From positions 1-43,983 of the forward strand of contig CAJJDF010000044.1 in the NCBI GenBank assembly GCA_905182785.1: a stretch of DNA of 43,983 nucleotides. The letters are read 5' to 3'. Every line of letters starts with the position of its first letter. Position 1 is the stretch's first letter. The DNA is from an uncultured Flavobacteriales bacterium (GTDB taxonomy: Bacteria > Bacteroidota > Bacteroidia > Flavobacteriales_D > CAJJDF01). Below the pieces are notes generated by a model. The model had not been told where the DNA came from, did no database searches, and saw only the letters and a program-made list of their open reading frames with translations. Below, piece after piece: positions 33,919-42,133 of the stretch. The translations under genes were made by a program, and so were the position numbers.

Positions 33919-35208
33919 TTATAGATGCATTAAATAGAAAACACCTATTCCTGTTAAGTATCCAACTAATGCCAACCAAGCAATGTTTTTCAAATACCAA
34001 AAGAAAGATATTTTTTCCATTCCCATAGCTACAACCCCAGCAGCCGATCCTATAATCAACATACTTCCTCCTGTTCCTGCAGCAAAGGCAATTAAGTGCC
34101 ATTCAGGTGCGTCAGTTGCCATATTTGGAAACATTCCCATACTTGCAGCAACCAAAGGAACATTATCTACAATTGCAGATGCTCCACCAAGAATTAATAT
34201 AAAAGGATTTATTCCAATACCTTCTACTACATTATTTCCAAAATCTAAAATCAACCCTAATGATTCCAGAGCTGCAACTGTCATTAAGATTCCTAAGAAA
34301 AATAATAAACTTGGCATTTCAATTCTTCCAAGTGCTTTATGAACCGGACTGTGCTGACCTTCAATATCTCCATGGCTAAAGCTTCTGTTACTAAAGAACT
34401 CTGCAAAAATCGTAAAAAAGCCTAACGAAATCATCATTCCCATATAAGGAGGTAAATGAGTAAGAGTTTTAAATACCGGCACAGCAACTATTAGTAATAG
34501 TCCTATGTAAAGCATTCTTGCCCCATATTTATTAGTTTCTTTAACTTCTTCTGGAGCTTCAAATTCTCCTTTAAAAGCAGGTAAATAACCAGCAATTAAT
34601 GTTGGGATTACCATACAAGCTAATGAGGGTAAAATTAAATATTCAATTAAATAAAGTGTAGACACTTTTTCTCCCATCCAAAGCATTGTAGTTGTTACAT
34701 CACCTATTGGAGACCAAGCACCACCAGCATTTGCTGTAATAATAATCATACCTGCAAACCACAACCTGTCTTCTTTGCTTGTTACTAATTTCCTTAAAAT
34801 AGTGATTAGAACAATAGTAGCCGTAAGGTTGTCAATAATTGCAGAAAGGATAAAAGCTAAAATAGCTACAATCCACAATAGTTTTCTCTTTTTATTGGTC
34901 TTAATAAACTTTTTAATAGTTGCAAATCCATCAAAATAATCAATGATTTCTACAATTGTCATTGCTCCAATTAAGAAAATCAAGATTTCACAAGTTTTTC
35001 CAAAATGATGTAACAAAACTGCCTCTAAGGTAGAAGCTTCTTTTCCATGTTCTGTAATCTCAAATACGGGTAAGTGAGATACTGCAACAACAGCCCAAGC
35101 TGCTCCCATCATTAATAAGGCAGGTACTAACTTATCAATCTTTAAATTGTGCTCAAGAGTGATTGCTAGATACCCAAGAATAAATATAATTACTACTACT
35201 AATTCCAT
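33919..35208 (-). CDS. nhaD: NhaD-type Na+/H+ antiporter
   Basis: A 429-residue antiporter of the ArsB/NhaD superfamily that exports sodium in exchange for protons. About eleven or twelve hydrophobic segments are seen, together with family motifs HHFGKTCEILIFLIGAMTIV, AIIDNLTATIVLITILRKLV, NAGGAWSPIGDVTTTMLWMG and, in the second half, GGASAIVDNVPLVAASMGMF, the inverted-repeat counterparts with the acidic ion-binding Asp residues. It suits a marine or alkaline habitat. It follows the dehydrogenase gene on the same strand with a 12-base gap and is ended by a good terminator. Confidence 0.95.
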   Translation of the reverse strand: MELVVVIIFILGYLAITLEHNLKIDKLVPALLMMGAAWAVVAVSHLPVFEITEHGKEASTLEAVLLHHFGKTCEILIFLIGAMTIVEIIDYFDGFATIKKFIKTNKKRKLLWIVAILAFILSAIIDNLTATIVLITILRKLVTSKEDRLWFAGMIIITANAGGAWSPIGDVTTTMLWMGEKVSTLYLIEYLILPSLACMVIPTLIAGYLPAFKGEFEAPEEVKETNKYGARMLYIGLLLIVAVPVFKTLTHLPPYMGMMISLGFFTIFAEFFSNRSFSHGDIEGQHSPVHKALGRIEMPSLLFFLGILMTVAALESLGLILDFGNNVVEGIGINPFILILGGASAIVDNVPLVAASMGMFPNMATDAPEWHLIAFAAGTGGSMLIIGSAAGVVAMGMEKISFFWYLKNIAWLALVGYLTGIGVFYLMHL

Positions 35209-35220
35209 TTTTGTTGATTT

Positions 35221-36453
35221 TTAGATAAGTTTTTTTAGTGCGATTTCAAATGCTGTTTTCGCAATGTTTGTTTTTGAGTTGTTGGTATTGTAAGACGCTT
35301 GAATTGCATTTTTAATAATGTCAGAAGTATCTTCAAATATAGAAGCGTCTGTCATTACTGGCGGTAAATCATTACTCATTAAATAAGCAAAAACTCTTGC
35401 CATTCCACAATTTGCAATGAAATCTGGGATAATACTTATTTTGTTATCTGCATATTCTGCAATTGGACCAAAGAAAATTTCTTGATCTGCAAATGGAACA
35501 TTGGCACCACAAGCAATGACCTCAATTCCTGAAGTAATCATTTTGTCTACCTGGTCTTGTTTAATTAGTCTTGATGCTGCACAAGGAATAAAAACTTCTG
35601 CTTTTATATCCCAAATTCTTGAGTTTATTTCATCAAAAGGAATCATGTCTGGGTGAGATAAAGCATTTCCATTTTTATTAACAAAAAGTTCTCTTATTTC
35701 TTCTAAAGAAAATCCATCTTCCTTAATTAATCCTCCGTCACGGTCAATTATTCCAACAATTTTAGCTCCACTTTGTGCCAAATAATAAGCTCCTGCAGAA
35801 CCTACATTTCCCCAACCTTGTACCACAACTCTTTTGCCTGCAATATCTCCTCCGTAAATATCATAAAAGTGCTTTACCGATTCTGCAACTCCCCATCCAG
35901 TAATCATATCAGCAACCACGTATTTGTTTGTAGCTTTAGGCGTGTAATTAGTGTCTTCTATTACTTGTAACACTCCTCTCCTCAATTGGCCAATTCTATG
36001 AATTTTTTGAGGTTCTGTAGGTTGAAAATGTCCGTTAAAAACTCCTTCTTGGGGATGCCAAACGCCACAGTCTTCCGTGATTGGAATTACTTCGTGAATT
36101 TCGTCTACATTCAAATCTCCACCTGTTCCATAGTAGTTTTTTAATAAAGGGGCTACAGCATGGTACCATCTTTTCAAAACTCCAATTTTTCTTGGGTCAT
36201 TTGGGTCAAAATTAATTCCAGATTTTGCTCCTCCAATTGCTGGTCCAGAAACCGAAAATTTAACTTCCATAGTTTTAGCTAAAGATGTTACCTCGTGTTT
36301 GTCTAGTCCCACTCTCATTCTAGTCCCACCTCCGGCAGCACCACCTCTAAGAGAATTTATTACAACCCAACCTTCTGCTTCGGTTTCAGAATCTTTCCAT
36401 TCAAAAACGATTTCTGGTTGTTTGTTTTCAAATTTCTTTAATAAGTCTTTCAT
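35221..36453 (-). CDS. Glu/Leu/Phe/Val dehydrogenase family protein
   Basis: A 410-residue NAD(P)-dependent amino-acid dehydrogenase. The substrate domain has GGAAGGGTRMRVG and the catalytic Lys in IGGAKSGINFDPND, followed by GTGGDLNVDEIHEV; the nucleotide domain has VVQGWGNVGSAGAYYLAQ. The C-terminal helical part is intact. The start MKDLLKKFENKQPEIVFEW at 36453 is chosen; upstream in-frame ATG codons would add 7 or 29 residues without family support. Bacteroidota members of this type are usually annotated only to superfamily level, and the amino-acid specificity cannot be read here. It is probably co-transcribed with nhaD. Confidence 0.93.
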   Translation of the reverse strand: MKDLLKKFENKQPEIVFEWKDSETEAEGWVVINSLRGGAAGGGTRMRVGLDKHEVTSLAKTMEVKFSVSGPAIGGAKSGINFDPNDPRKIGVLKRWYHAVAPLLKNYYGTGGDLNVDEIHEVIPITEDCGVWHPQEGVFNGHFQPTEPQKIHRIGQLRRGVLQVIEDTNYTPKATNKYVVADMITGWGVAESVKHFYDIYGGDIAGKRVVVQGWGNVGSAGAYYLAQSGAKIVGIIDRDGGLIKEDGFSLEEIRELFVNKNGNALSHPDMIPFDEINSRIWDIKAEVFIPCAASRLIKQDQVDKMITSGIEVIACGANVPFADQEIFFGPIAEYADNKISIIPDFIANCGMARVFAYLMSNDLPPVMTDASIFEDTSDIIKNAIQASYNTNNSKTNIAKTAFEIALKKLI

Positions 36454-36573
36454 AGTTGCTGATTTAGTATGCATTTGGTTTTTACCAAAAATTGTGAAAA
36501 AATAATTCACGAAATTAATAAAACTAGCCGTTTGTACCAAGTTAATTATAAAACATTATTCGTTTTGTTGCAC

Positions 36574-36607
36574 AAAAAAAAGCCATCTTTTATAAAAGAA
36601 TGGCTTT
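36574..36607 (-). terminator. Intrinsic terminator after the universal stress protein gene
   Basis: Outer stem AAAGCCAT/ATGGCTTT (36579-36586 and 36600-36607) continued by CTTTTA/TAAAAG with one bulged base, followed on the minus strand by a T run (plus A run 36574-36580). It lies 22 bases beyond the stop at 36629. Confidence 0.85.
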
Positions 36608-36628
36608 CTTATTTTTATAAAAATAGGA

Positions 36629-37450
36629 TTACATAGAATACCCTGATTTGATATCAACAGGGTTTACACACAACACAGGTATTTCTGCTTCGTTTGTAAT
36701 GATTTGCTCTTCTCTTCTATTGGCAAATAAACTTCCAAAAATATTAGCTTTAAGTGAATTAATAATTGCAATTAAATCAGCATCATTTTCTTTAGCATAT
36801 TTAATGATTTCTTTTTCAAAATCTGATTTCGGTTCGGTAACGATAATTGCCATGTCAATACCCTTTGATAGGTAATATTTTTTAGCAAAATGAACGTTAT
36901 TTTTTAGTTTAGCATACAAAGATTTGTCTTTTTCGTATTTAGCTATAATGTGAATTTTTGAATTAAAGTATTTAGCTATGTCAGCTACTTCATCTAATTT
37001 TTGTTTAGAATCTTCTGTCATGTCCATTGGCACTACAATATTATCATATCCAGTACTCTTTATTCCTTTATTTTGAACAACAATAAATGGTTTCTCTGAA
37101 TGTGTGATTACTTTCATTGCATCTCCACCTCTTAAGTTTTGAATAAGACCTCTTGGTCCGTGAGTTCCCATAATGATTAATTGCGCATCTACTTCTTTAG
37201 CTGCATATCCAATTTCATTAATAAAATTACCAATACGAACCATTGATGATACCTGTATATCACCTACGTTTTTAGATTCTAACTGTTTTGCAATTTTAAG
37301 TTTCGCACCTTCAACACCTACATTTTCAATTATTACATGAAGTACAAAAACTTCTCCTTTAGTAAAACTAGCTAATTTTAAAGCGTGTTCAATTGCAGTA
37401 TCTGATACTGCTGAAAAATCAGTTGCAACAATAATTTTATTAATGTTCAT
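36629..37450 (-). CDS. Tandem-domain universal stress protein
   Basis: A 273-residue protein with two UspA domains. The first (1-145) starts with KIIVATDFSAVSDTAIEHAL and carries the nucleotide-binding signature LIIMGTHGPRGLIQNLRGGD followed by the ITHSEKPFIVV strand. The second (155-267) starts with IVVPMDMTEDSKQKLDEVAD and has a degenerate form of the loop (IAIINSLKANIFGSLFAN), so ATP binding may be limited to the first domain. Such proteins act in the cytoplasm under starvation, oxidative or envelope stress. Monocistronic, with a candidate -7 element upstream and a terminator downstream. Confidence 0.93.
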   Translation of the reverse strand: MNINKIIVATDFSAVSDTAIEHALKLASFTKGEVFVLHVIIENVGVEGAKLKIAKQLESKNVGDIQVSSMVRIGNFINEIGYAAKEVDAQLIIMGTHGPRGLIQNLRGGDAMKVITHSEKPFIVVQNKGIKSTGYDNIVVPMDMTEDSKQKLDEVADIAKYFNSKIHIIAKYEKDKSLYAKLKNNVHFAKKYYLSKGIDMAIIVTEPKSDFEKEIIKYAKENDADLIAIINSLKANIFGSLFANRREEQIITNEAEIPVLCVNPVDIKSGYSM

Positions 37451-37504
37451 AGGTTAATTTTTAATTTCTTAGTGTATAAATATAAGTGATTTTTATTTAC
37501 TTAA

Positions 37505-37512
37505 CAAAAATA
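37505..37512 (-). promoter_or_regulatory. Candidate -7 promoter element of the universal stress gene
   Basis: Minus strand reads TATTTTTG (exact TAnnTTTG), 55 bases before the ATG at 37450. It sits in the divergent gap with the uvrC promoter on the other strand; initiation from it points away from uvrC. Confidence 0.4.
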
Positions 37513-37538
37513 CAAATTTTGTCAGGATTTTTTTTTAA

Positions 37539-37573
37539 TTTGATGATAATTATTACATTATATTTTAACTTTG
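37539..37573 (+). promoter_or_regulatory. Promoter of uvrC with full -33 and -7 elements
   Basis: TTTG at 37539-37542, a 23-base spacer, then TAACTTTG at 37566-37573, an exact TAnnTTTG. Initiation at the usual distance falls at about 37578-37580, immediately before the TTG start codon at 37581, so the mRNA would be leaderless or nearly so. Confidence 0.55.
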
Positions 37574-37580
37574 ATTCGAA

Positions 37581-39380
37581 TTGAAGACAACAGAAAACAT
37601 ATCGAATATTTTAGAAGTCTTGCCTTCATCTCCGGGAGTTTATCGCTATTTTGATTCCAAAGGGGTTATTATTTATGTGGGTAAGGCTAAAAATTTAAAA
37701 AACAGAGTTCGTTCTTATTTCAATTCAAAAAACCTAGACAATAGAAAGACTAGAGTTCTTGTAAGTAAAATTGTAGATATTAAATACATTGTTACTCCAA
37801 CAGAGTATGATGCACTTTTATTAGAGAATACACTTATAAAAAAACACCAACCGAGGTATAATATTTTATTAAAAGACGATAAAACATACCCTTATATTTG
37901 TATTAAAAAGGAGCGTTTTCCAAGAATATTTTCTACCCGTTATGTTATAAAAGACAAATCAGATTATTTTGGACCGTACAGTAGTCCTAGAATTATGAAG
38001 ATAATTCTTTCTCTTATCAAGGAAATTTATCAAATAAGGAGTTGTTCTTTCAATCTTTCAAAGGAAAATGTTGAAGCCAAAAAATTTAAAGTTTGTCTCG
38101 ACTTCCACCTTAAAAAATGTTTGGGGCCTTGTGAGGGTTTTCAGTCTGAAGAAAATTATGCTCAGAGTATTACACAAATAAAACAGATTCTAAAAGGAGA
38201 AACAAAAAGTGTAATTGATTATTTGAAAAAGGAAATGATTGAGTTTTCAGAAAACTTGGAGTTTGAAAAAGCACAATCCAATCTCCAAAAAATGGAGTTA
38301 CTTAAAAATTACCAGTCCAAGTCTACGGTTGTTAATCCTAAGATTAGTGATGTAGATATTTTTACAATCGATTCGGATGTGAACGCAGGTTATGTTAATT
38401 TTATAAAAGTGATAAATGGAACGGTTGTTCAATCGAGTACAATAGAAATAAAAAAGAAACTGGAAGAAACTAACGAAGAAATGCTTCAGTTGGCCATTTT
38501 GGAATTGAGAAATAAATTTAACAGTACCTCTAAAACGATTTTCACTTCTATTCCTGTGGATTATGAAATGGATGAGTCAGTAAAGATGATTGTTCCCCAG
38601 AAGGGAGACAAGAAAAAGCTGATAGATTTCTCTTTGCATAATGTTCGTCAGTTTAAGTTTGATAAACTGAAAACATTGAGCATTGTAGATCCCGAAAGGC
38701 ACTCTAAACGAATTGTGGATCAGATACAGAAAGATTTGAGGCTGAAAGAAAAGCCAATACACATTGAGTGTTTTGATAATTCAAATTTTCAAGGAACGAA
38801 TGCAGTTGCTGCTTGTGTTGTTTTTAAAAACGCAAAACCATCAAAAAAAGATTACCGTAATTTTAATATTAAAACTGTAGTAGGGCCAGATGATTTTGCT
38901 TCTATGGAAGAAGTGGTTTACAGAAGATATAAAAGATTAAGAGACGAAAATCAACCTTTGCCACAGCTTGTGATAGTGGATGGAGGGAAGGGGCAATTGA
39001 GTTCTGGTGTAAAGGCTTTGAAAGATTTAGGATTGTTTGGAAAAATTGCTATTGTGGGAATTGCCAAAAGACTGGAAGAGATTTATTTTCCGGGAGACTC
39101 TTTGCCTTTGTATATCGATAAAAAATCAGAATCATTGAAAACGATTCAGCATTTAAGAAATGAAGCACATAGATTTGGAATTACTCACCACAGGAACAAA
39201 AGAAGTAAGAATGCTTTTGCTTCGGAATTAGAAGAGATAAAGGGAATAGGAGAAGTAACAATAAAGTCTTTGCTTACCCATTTTAAATACGTGAAAAACA
39301 TAAAAGTGGCGACCAATGAACAATTATTGGAAGTGGTGAATCAAAAACAAGCTAAAGCCATTAGGGATTTTTATAATTAA
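37581..39380 (+). CDS. uvrC: Excinuclease ABC subunit C
   Basis: UvrC makes both incisions in nucleotide excision repair. The 599-residue product has an N-terminal GIY-YIG nuclease (SPGVYRYFDSKGVIIYVGKA, then KNLKNRVRSYF), the linker KCLGPCEGF with a Cys pattern that can bind a metal cluster in some members, a UVR-like helix pair near 200-235, the RNase H-like second nuclease (IECFDNSNFQGTNAVAACVV, then VIVDGGKGQLSSG) and C-terminal helix-hairpin-helix motifs (LEEIKGIGEVTIKSLLTHFK). The start codon is TTG; no ATG occurs near the expected N-terminus. Followed 62 bases later by ruvB with its own promoter match. Confidence 0.97.
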   Translation: MKTTENISNILEVLPSSPGVYRYFDSKGVIIYVGKAKNLKNRVRSYFNSKNLDNRKTRVLVSKIVDIKYIVTPTEYDALLLENTLIKKHQPRYNILLKDDKTYPYICIKKERFPRIFSTRYVIKDKSDYFGPYSSPRIMKIILSLIKEIYQIRSCSFNLSKENVEAKKFKVCLDFHLKKCLGPCEGFQSEENYAQSITQIKQILKGETKSVIDYLKKEMIEFSENLEFEKAQSNLQKMELLKNYQSKSTVVNPKISDVDIFTIDSDVNAGYVNFIKVINGTVVQSSTIEIKKKLEETNEEMLQLAILELRNKFNSTSKTIFTSIPVDYEMDESVKMIVPQKGDKKKLIDFSLHNVRQFKFDKLKTLSIVDPERHSKRIVDQIQKDLRLKEKPIHIECFDNSNFQGTNAVAACVVFKNAKPSKKDYRNFNIKTVVGPDDFASMEEVVYRRYKRLRDENQPLPQLVIVDGGKGQLSSGVKALKDLGLFGKIAIVGIAKRLEEIYFPGDSLPLYIDKKSESLKTIQHLRNEAHRFGITHHRNKRSKNAFASELEEIKGIGEVTIKSLLTHFKYVKNIKVATNEQLLEVVNQKQAKAIRDFYN

Positions 39381-39416
39381 CATAATTATTCATCCACAAC
39401 CAATCACTATTTTTTT

Positions 39417-39424
39417 TATATTTG
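39417..39424 (+). promoter_or_regulatory. Candidate -7 promoter element of ruvB
   Basis: TATATTTG, an exact TAnnTTTG, 18 bases before the ruvB ATG. No TTTG is found at the -33 position, so strength is uncertain; ruvB may also be read through from uvrC. Confidence 0.4.
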
Positions 39425-39442
39425 ATAAATCATTAAAAAGTA

Positions 39443-40471
39443 ATGGAAGAAGAATCATTTGATTTTAGAGAAGAGGCAGAGAATCAAAGTCCAGAAATGG
39501 AAATTGAGAAAGTGTTACGTCCAAAATCTTTTGATGATTTTGCTGGACAGAAAAAAGTAACGGATAACCTCCAAATTTTTGTGCAAGCAGCCAAGCAAAG
39601 AAATGAAGCGCTTGACCATGTTTTACTTCACGGCCCTCCGGGATTAGGAAAAACAACTTTGGCAAATATCATTGCCAATGAATTGGGAGTAGGATTCAAA
39701 GTAACTTCAGGACCTGTATTGGATAAGCCAGGAGATCTTGCCGGATTATTGACAAACTTAGACGAAGGAGATGTTCTTTTTATTGATGAAATTCATAGAT
39801 TGAGCCCAATCATTGAAGAATATTTATATTCTGCAATGGAAGATTATCGCATAGATATCATGATAGATACTGGGCCAAATGCTAGGTCGGTACAAATAGA
39901 ATTGAGCCAATTTACTTTGATTGGGGCAACTACTCGTTCGGGATTATTGACGGCTCCACTGAGAGCAAGATTTGGAATAAACTCACGGTTAGAATATTAC
40001 GACACTAAATTATTGACTGATATCGTAGAGCGCTCAGCAGGAATATTGGACATGCCGATAGAATATGATGCGGCTCACGAAATTGCAAGTAGAAGTAGAG
40101 GAACTCCTAGAATTGCGAATGCATTATTACGAAGAGTAAGAGATTTTGCTCAAGTAAAAGGGGATGGAAACATTGATAAAGCCATTACAAAAATAGGGTT
40201 GGAAGCTTTGAATGTAGACGCAAACGGATTGGATGAAATGGACAATAAAATCCTTTCGGCAATTATAAATAAATTTGCTGGAGGACCAGTAGGAATAAAA
40301 ACGATTGCGACTGCTGTAAGTGAACAGGATGACACCATAGAAGAAGTGTATGAGCCGTTTTTGATAAAAGAAGGATACTTAATGCGTACCTCTAGAGGAA
40401 GGCAAGCTACCGAAAAAGCTTATAAGCACTTGGGTGTAGAAAAAGGTTTTTCTCAGGGAGGATTGTTTTAA
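39443..40471 (+). CDS. ruvB: Holliday junction branch migration ATPase RuvB
   Basis: RuvB is the hexameric AAA+ motor that drives branch migration with RuvA. The 342-residue protein has [12 protein letters not shown], Walker [11 protein letters not shown] (64-72), Walker [10 protein letters not shown] (112-120), sensor 1 [20 protein letters not shown] and sensor 2/arginine-finger regions, and a winged-helix end with [17 protein letters not shown]. Length and motifs are complete. ruvA and ruvC are not present, which is normal in Bacteroidota. No clear terminator follows within the 308-base gap. Confidence 0.98.
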   Translation: MEEESFDFREEAENQSPEMEIEKVLRPKSFDDFAGQKKVTDNLQIFVQAAKQRNEALDHVLLHGPPGLGKTTLANIIANELGVGFKVTSGPVLDKPGDLAGLLTNLDEGDVLFIDEIHRLSPIIEEYLYSAMEDYRIDIMIDTGPNARSVQIELSQFTLIGATTRSGLLTAPLRARFGINSRLEYYDTKLLTDIVERSAGILDMPIEYDAAHEIASRSRGTPRIANALLRRVRDFAQVKGDGNIDKAITKIGLEALNVDANGLDEMDNKILSAIINKFAGGPVGIKTIATAVSEQDDTIEEVYEPFLIKEGYLMRTSRGRQATEKAYKHLGVEKGFSQGGLF

Positions 40472-40779
40472 TCTTATTGAAATGTCAACTGTACCTATTA
40501 AAACTCTTACTTTGTGATAACACAGTTTGGATTTGGATTTTTAACTTTCCGTGTATGGTGTTTTAGCATATGGCACGTTACTATGCACTATAAATGTTGT
40601 TAGCAAATGTACGTTTATCATTAAGGCATTTTTTCTAAATTTATTTTTCCGTTTTTTATGAAATCTCCTTTTTGAAATTATTCAAATTAGATATGATTAG
40701 GCGACAAAATAATTGCATAATTAACTATAAATCAACACTTAGATCTTGAAAACCAGAATATGGGACACAAAATGTTTAA
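40472..40779. other. Gap after ruvB with decayed repeat sequence, no gene
   Basis: No frame longer than about a dozen codons is credible here. Around 40560-40606 the sequence (GCATATGGCACG, then TACTATGCAC and GTTGTTAGC) contains a GCATA/TATGC inverted pair and a GTTAGC end, similar in style to the palindromes further right, but without a second arm that would complete a long stem. It may be the worn left end of the cassette-like region. No clear intrinsic terminator for ruvB was found. Confidence 0.4.
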
Positions 40780-41229
40780 CTACTTACTCCATCTGTATCC
40801 GAAATTAAAAATCGCTTTTGATCCAAATGATAATGGGGAATCATCAAGTGGGTTAAATTCAATGGATACAATAGGATATCCTTTTTTTCCTTTCGTAAAA
40901 CTAGATTGCAAGTAGAGATTAAATGGGAATGGTCTTACTCCGATGATTACTTTAGTATTATTAAACTTTTTACCTATTCCCAATTTACCAGTAACAATTG
41001 ATGGTAACGCTAATCCTGCTTCATATTCAAAAATAAAATTATTGTCATTGATATGTGTTCTTCCCCAAAGAACTGAAGTTCCCGGGAAAAATAGAGAGGA
41101 ACTGGACCAATCTTCAAGATAGGCAACACCAAAATTCCATTCTACAAAAGAATTCTTTGATTTTCCCTGGGCTTCACTGTTACCAGAGAAAAAAAATGAT
41201 AAAAGAGAAATCAAAAGTAGTTTTTTCAT
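40780..41229 (-). CDS. Secreted orphan protein, probably small beta-barrel
   Basis: A 149-residue precursor with a clear signal peptide (MKKLLLISLLSFFFSGNSEA-Q). The mature 128 residues are rich in Gly, Phe, Ser and Asn and alternate hydrophobic and polar residues (FVEWNFGVAYLEDW, FIFEYEAGLALPSI, VIIGVRPFPFNLYLQSSF), ending in AIFNFGYRWSK, as expected for a small outer-membrane or periplasmic beta-barrel. No family recognised. It is the leftmost gene of the minus-strand orphan series; an incomplete palindrome (41251-41271) lies between it and the next one. Confidence 0.65.
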   Translation of the reverse strand: MKKLLLISLLSFFFSGNSEAQGKSKNSFVEWNFGVAYLEDWSSSSLFFPGTSVLWGRTHINDNNFIFEYEAGLALPSIVTGKLGIGKKFNNTKVIIGVRPFPFNLYLQSSFTKGKKGYPIVSIEFNPLDDSPLSFGSKAIFNFGYRWSK

Positions 41230-41250
41230 AATATTTATTTTTTAATTAAT

Positions 41251-41271
41251 GCCGCTTATACACTGTTAGTA
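41251..41271 (-). repeat. Half of a palindromic element (single arm)
   Basis: GCCGCTTATACACT followed by GTTAGTA. It has the arrangement of the right-hand arm of the folded elements at 41607-41660 and 42134-42269 (arm then GTT), placed just after a minus-strand stop codon, but the complementary left arm is absent and the next gene starts at 41229. ACTGTTAGT here is the exact reverse complement of ACTAACAGT at 41609-41617, so the gene at 41277-41585 is flanked by a 9-bp inverted repeat. Confidence 0.4.
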
Positions 41272-41276
41272 TTAGT

Positions 41277-41585
41277 CTATTTGAAATTATCATTAAAAGA
41301 CCTCATGATTTTATCATTCGGTGATGAAAATAGAGCAAAAATGTTATCCGCATTCGCAGTTGATTTTAATGATATAGTAATCCCGTGGTCTGTTTTTGCT
41401 AGTCCAATATCTAAAGAGCCAACCGCAAAAAAGTTGTTGAATTTTGCGTTCAATTGATTAATGCTGTCATTTTGTTCAATCTTTTTAAAGCCACCAGCTT
41501 CTAAAGCAGACTTACATTTAATTTTTGCTTCTACTAATGTTCCATTAAATTGAAGACTTTTCTCTTTACTTTTTCTAATTGCCAT
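41277..41585 (-). CDS. Orphan 102-residue soluble protein
   Basis: A small basic protein without signal peptide or membrane segment. It reads as helix (LVEAKIKCKSALEAGGFKKI), then beta strands (NQLNAKFNNFFAVGSLDIGL, HGITISLKSTANADNIFALF) and a C-terminal helix with NDKIMRSFNDNF. This alpha-beta pattern resembles small proteins of unknown function seen singly in many bacteria; I cannot name a family. The gene lies between a half-palindrome and a complete palindrome, both with GTT ends, as expected for a mobile cassette. Confidence 0.65.
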   Translation of the reverse strand: MAIRKSKEKSLQFNGTLVEAKIKCKSALEAGGFKKIEQNDSINQLNAKFNNFFAVGSLDIGLAKTDHGITISLKSTANADNIFALFSSPNDKIMRSFNDNFK

Positions 41586-41606
41586 AACTTTTTAAGTTTT
41601 AATTAA

Positions 41607-41660
41607 GACTAACAGTAAATGTAAAGGGCGTTTTAATGCCCTTTACATAATGTTGTGGGC
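41607..41660 (-). repeat. attC-like palindrome 1
   Basis: A perfect 11-bp stem ATGTAAAGGGC/GCCCTTTACAT (41619-41629 and 41638-41648, 8-base loop). On the plus strand it is bracketed by GACTAAC on the left (AAC 41611-41613, 5-base spacer) and GTTGTGGGC on the right (GTT 41652-41654, 3-base spacer). Read on the minus strand this is AAC-stem-GTT, the layout of an integron attC site. It overlaps the 16-bp GTTGTGGGCTGGTTTT that runs into the stop codon of the next gene. There is no T run, so a classical terminator is unlikely. The outer heptamers do not fit RYYYAAC/GTTRRRY exactly. Confidence 0.5.
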
Positions 41661-41665
41661 TGGTT

Positions 41666-41959
41666 TTATTCAATGATTTCCCATTGCATATTTTCACCAT
41701 CATAAATAACTTTTACAGTATACTTGAATTTTTCTCCTTCTTCATTTGTTTCAAGTATCCCACTGTATTCATTTCCTCCTTTATGGGCGAGAAGGAAGCT
41801 TTCAATTTTTATTCCTGTAATACCCTCTTTTTCCCAAGTTTCGTTCATACTTACTTTTACTTCTTCAGCTAATTCATTTGTTGATAAGCTACAAGAGGTA
41901 GCAAAAAATAACATCAATATAAATACACCTTTGCTAAGATTTTTGATAATTTTTTTCAT
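41666..41959 (-). CDS. Small orphan lipoprotein
   Basis: A 97-residue precursor with signal peptide and lipobox (KGVFILMLFFATSCSLS, acylated Cys23). The mature 75 residues are an acidic alpha/beta domain: a helix (ELAEEVKVSMNETWEKE), then strands GIKIESFLLAHKGGNEYSGI, KFKYTVKVIYDG and MQWEIIE. The layout resembles small secreted domains with a helix packed on a sheet, but no family is certain. The start is 12 bases from repeat copy A; palindrome 1 follows the stop. Confidence 0.7.
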   Translation of the reverse strand: MKKIIKNLSKGVFILMLFFATSCSLSTNELAEEVKVSMNETWEKEGITGIKIESFLLAHKGGNEYSGILETNEEGEKFKYTVKVIYDGENMQWEIIE

Positions 41960-41971
41960 TTTTTCCTCTGT

Positions 41972-42047
41972 TTTAAATTTTCCTACTCTTAAGGTTTTTC
42001 AGAATGCACCCCGTTTTTTTAGTGGTTGCTGGTCTCCACTTTTGTCT
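41972..42047 (-). repeat. 76-bp repeat, copy A
   Basis: Aligns without gaps to copy B at 43063-43138, with 63 of 76 bases identical by hand count; the first 17 bases (TTTAAATTTTCCTACTC) are the same. It lies 12 bases upstream of the 41666-41959 gene start. In one minus-strand frame both copies encode DKS..Q..LKK.G.F and a stop, so they may be remnants of the end of a coding sequence or a shared leader. Confidence 0.75.
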
Positions 42048-42133
42048 GTCAATTTCACAAAATATTTTTTTTAAGAACTATCAAAATTATCCTTTGGTGG
42101 TTATCTTGTCTGTTTCATTCCTGTATATCGTTT

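Noticed and set aside
36454-36540. N-terminal extension of the amino-acid dehydrogenase
   Set aside because: The extra 29 residues look like translated leader sequence and the family begins at MKDLLKKFENK.
41607-41660. Palindrome 1 as an intrinsic terminator
   Set aside because: No T run follows the stem on either strand, unlike the five strong terminators elsewhere in the window.
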